Notes under the pieces: model-generated | What the model saw: only the letters and a program-made list of their open reading frames with translations | Database searches by the model: none | Told to the model about the DNA's origin: nothing | Program-made: the position numbers and the translations under genes | Shown: one piece after another, positions 61,788 through 64,000 of the stretch | How the letters are laid out: each line of letters starts with the position of its first letter | How positions within the stretch are numbered: position 1 is the stretch's first letter | Assembly: GCA_964017185.1 (NCBI GenBank) | Contig: OZ024871.1 | Coordinates: 59,757,226 to 59,821,225 of the forward strand | Origin: Rugalucina vietnamica | Lineage: Eukaryota; Mollusca; Bivalvia; Lucinida; Lucinidae | Direction: 5' to 3' | Length of the DNA: 64,000 nucleotides

Positions 61788-64000
61788 ATATACTAGTATA
61801 CCGGGGTTTTGGAAAGCCAGCTAAAGAAAGTTTGGTTAGCTGAGTTCCTGTTTTATGCCCCACTCAACAGCTAGTCATATGGAGACGTGAGCTATAGCAA
61901 AGCAAGAAATTAGGGATAGCAGAGGATAAATTTTTATATTTTCAATTTTCATTTAATGTTTCATTATTTTTGTTTATTTTTTTAAGTTTTTTGGCACTTC
62001 TAGTCCATTCATATGAGAAGGTACACGTAGGCAAAGATCAGGAAAAGGCGCAATCAGAAAAAGATTCCCACTCCAAAAACCGAGGTGGGAAAAAACCAAA
62101 CTAACAATCGGGTACTTATACCATGAAACATATCGTAAGCCGAATGAGCAGCTATTTTCCCAATAGGTGGCCACTCATTCATATGAGGCCCATATAGTCC
62201 AAATGTACGGCCGTTATAGTCCAAAAGAAAGTCCCGTATAGCCCAGTTATGATAGCCAAAGCCCGTATAGTCCATCCATTGGACTATTTGGGACATATCG
62301 TACATTGCCGCAATGCCCATATAGTCCACTACGGCCCCTATAGTCCATTGCCCGCAATCTACGATAATGCCCATATAGTCCACTAAGGCCCCTATAGTCC
62401 ATTGCCGCAATCTACGAGAAATTGCGCAATATGGTCCATACTATCTCCCTTTGAATGATTTTACTGTTTCCAAAGGTACTAACCTTTATATTTTACTTAC
62501 TTCTCTTTAAAGCAGACACCAGTTAAGCATTGTCGTAAGTGCCGGCACATCTATACTGAAAAATCGAGGATGGCCAGCCGCTTTCGCAAGCGCAAACTTC
62601 CCTTCAATACAATGTTTTCGAAAATTCAGAATGACAAGCGAGATTGACGTCATAAGGGCTAAATGTTGGCAGTAGAATGAAAGTGCGCATAATCAAACAA
62701 GGTGTGTTGCAAGCCCCAACGTAAACCGAGATGCACGTGATCTCCCAGCTGTACCTTAAAACCACTTGAACCGAAACTTTACGAAAATGAAACACAGATA
62801 ACAAATATACGAAAGTACGATGAGAGAAAGGGGGTCACTACTTTGACCTTGACATTATGCCCACTTGAAGGTTCTATTTGTTAATATTGTTCAATGTTTG
62901 CTCAATAGTTCCTCGTAGACTCCTAACATAATCATAAAAGGACGTAGACTGCAGAAAAATGACAACTCTAGCTTTGGGTTTTTTGTTTGTTTTTTCTCTC
63001 AGATAGAGCACAAAGAATAGGTTACTATGTAAAAATATATTAAAAAACTTGCTTGATAAAGCTATCCAGGGTTTGAAATAATAATAATAAAAAAATAAAT
63101 AAAGATGACCACACTTCCAATTATCGAGATAAAGACGTTTTTACTACGTTTGATCAAAACTAGTATTATTTTGATTGGTGACTTGTCTCCCCTGATAAAA
63201 GAAGTTCGGTAATAGCAACCAAAAATAGCAACAATTTCCTACGCGAGGGTTAGCAAAGAGGCAAGATTTCTCTAATCCTAACCCTAACCCAACCAATATA
63301 CAACACATACATTGCAGACACAAGGTCCTAGCCCTACCCGTTACCGAGATACAGTTCCTCAAAGTCTCATTCATAAACGTTTTTACTACTTTACCCTTTA
63401 AACTGGTTGAACCCTTTCATATGCACATAAATTTATAGATGTCAGAAAATGTCAGAATGCTTCTGACAATTTTCTGACAGCGTAATAAAAGAAGTTCGGT
63501 AACATCTGCTAAAAATAGTAACAATTTCCTACGCGGGGGTTAGCAAAGAGGCAACATAACCCTAACCCTTACCTAACCCTAACCGAATTACATACAAATA
63601 TCCTTCCGATTACCTCTACCCATCGGAAAATACCTATTCCCTAACCCAAACCAAAACCCTAACCCTAACCCTAACCCTACATCAGATCATAACCAAGGTG
63701 GGCAAGTTGCCCATCTTCGCACACCAGCTTATACCCTAACCCTAACCCTAACCCTAACCCTACACCCTAACCCTAACCCTAACCCTAACCCTCTTAAACC
63801 TAACCCTAACCCTAACCCTAACCCCAACCCCCTAACCCTAACCCTAACCCTAACCCCCTAACCCCCTAACCCTACCCCTAACCCCTAACCCTAACCCTAA
63901 CCCCAACCCTAACCCCAACCCCAACCCCAACCGTAACCCTGACCCTACCCCTGACCCTAACCCTGACCCTAACCCTCACCCTTACTGATATTAAAATATA
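61788..64000 (+). repeat. Satellite unit 14, cut by the window end (2213 bp)
   Basis: The first 2,213 bp of the unit, ending just after tract A. Tract A has four hexamers (63738-63761). Tracts B and C and the unit-1 4476 site lie beyond the window, so its full haplotype cannot be read. Confidence 0.95.

Larger units (their letters stand above)
1..64000. repeat. Tandem array of a ~4.75-kb telomere-repeat-bearing satellite
   Basis: The whole window is a head-to-tail array of one unit, all copies in the same orientation, with 13 complete copies and one partial. The landmark at each unit start (TATACTAGTATACCGGGG) recurs at steps of 4757, 4751, 4751, 4751, 4751, 4757, 4751, 4757, 4745, 4751, 4757, 4757 and 4751 bp. 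Units look identical apart from hexamer counts in three tracts and a handful of substitutions. Blocks of CCCTAA-type DNA inside each unit suggest a subtelomeric or telomere-derived macrosatellite of a eukaryote. No protein-coding or structural RNA gene is supported anywhere in it. Neither edge of the array is in the window. Confidence 0.97.

Noticed and set aside
1..64000. CRISPR array or prokaryotic tandem element
   Set aside because: The period is about 4.75 kb with telomere hexamers. There are no short repeats with unique spacers, no cas genes and no bacterial-style gene density.
1..64000. Ribosomal DNA array
   Set aside because: The tandem layout would fit, but no conserved rRNA segments are present, and the unit is AT-rich and full of telomere-type runs.
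1..64000. Whole array as an assembly artefact
   Set aside because: Units carry distinguishable substitutions and hexamer counts, some shared by neighbours, which argues against simple copying of one consensus. It cannot be fully excluded without reads.

Overview
This window is one continuous head-to-tail tandem array of a single, almost invariant repeat unit of about 4.75 kb. Thirteen full units are present (starts at 1, 4758, 9509, 14260, 19011, 23762, 28519, 33270, 38027, 42772, 47523, 52280 and 57037), plus a 2,213-bp piece of a fourteenth from 61788 to the window end. The unit phase is arbitrary: I counted from the first base of the window. There is no flanking non-repeat DNA on either side, so the array is longer than the window.

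The unit is packed with telomere-type hexamers, CCCTAA on the + strand and its complement TTAGGG in two short places. This indicates a eukaryote with TTAGGG telomeres (most animals, many fungi and some protists) and a subtelomeric or telomere-derived satellite. I cannot name the species. No open frame looks like a gene: the longest is 118 codons, and nothing resembles an rRNA, tRNA, transposase or reverse transcriptase.

Layout of one unit, in unit-1 coordinates: AT-rich lead (1-399); a cluster of TATAGTCC motifs with a 54-bp tandem duplication (400-631); dispersed block P, copy 1 (631-890); AT-rich DNA with no recognised content (891-1344); module R, partial copy (1345-1509); module R, full copy (1588-1860); the long CCCTAA-type tract A (1861-2202); non-repetitive DNA (2203-2518); a degenerate minisatellite of about 57 bp built around GGGTTAA and TTAACC (2519-3428); TTAGGG tract B (3429-3458); block P, copy 2 (3547-3809), which with tract B interrupts the minisatellite; the minisatellite remainder (3828-4010); a short segment with CCAAT and E-box words (4011-4141); CCCTAA tract D (4142-4192); module R, second full copy (4193-4464); CCCTAA tract C (4465-4620); and an inverted partial copy of module R (4621-4730). 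To convert to another unit, add that unit's start minus 1, and subtract 6 after each shortened tract.

Unit lengths are 4745, 4751 or 4757 bp. Every difference I found is a whole number of hexamers, located in three pure hexamer runs (A, B and C). Only a few base substitutions were seen by eye, several of them shared by neighbouring units. This pattern indicates recent amplification with ongoing local homogenisation by unequal exchange, gene conversion or rolling-circle copying. The most interesting reading is a telomere-embedded amplicon of the kind used in recombination-based end maintenance (compare yeast Y' elements or nematode TALT), but the window alone cannot show that.
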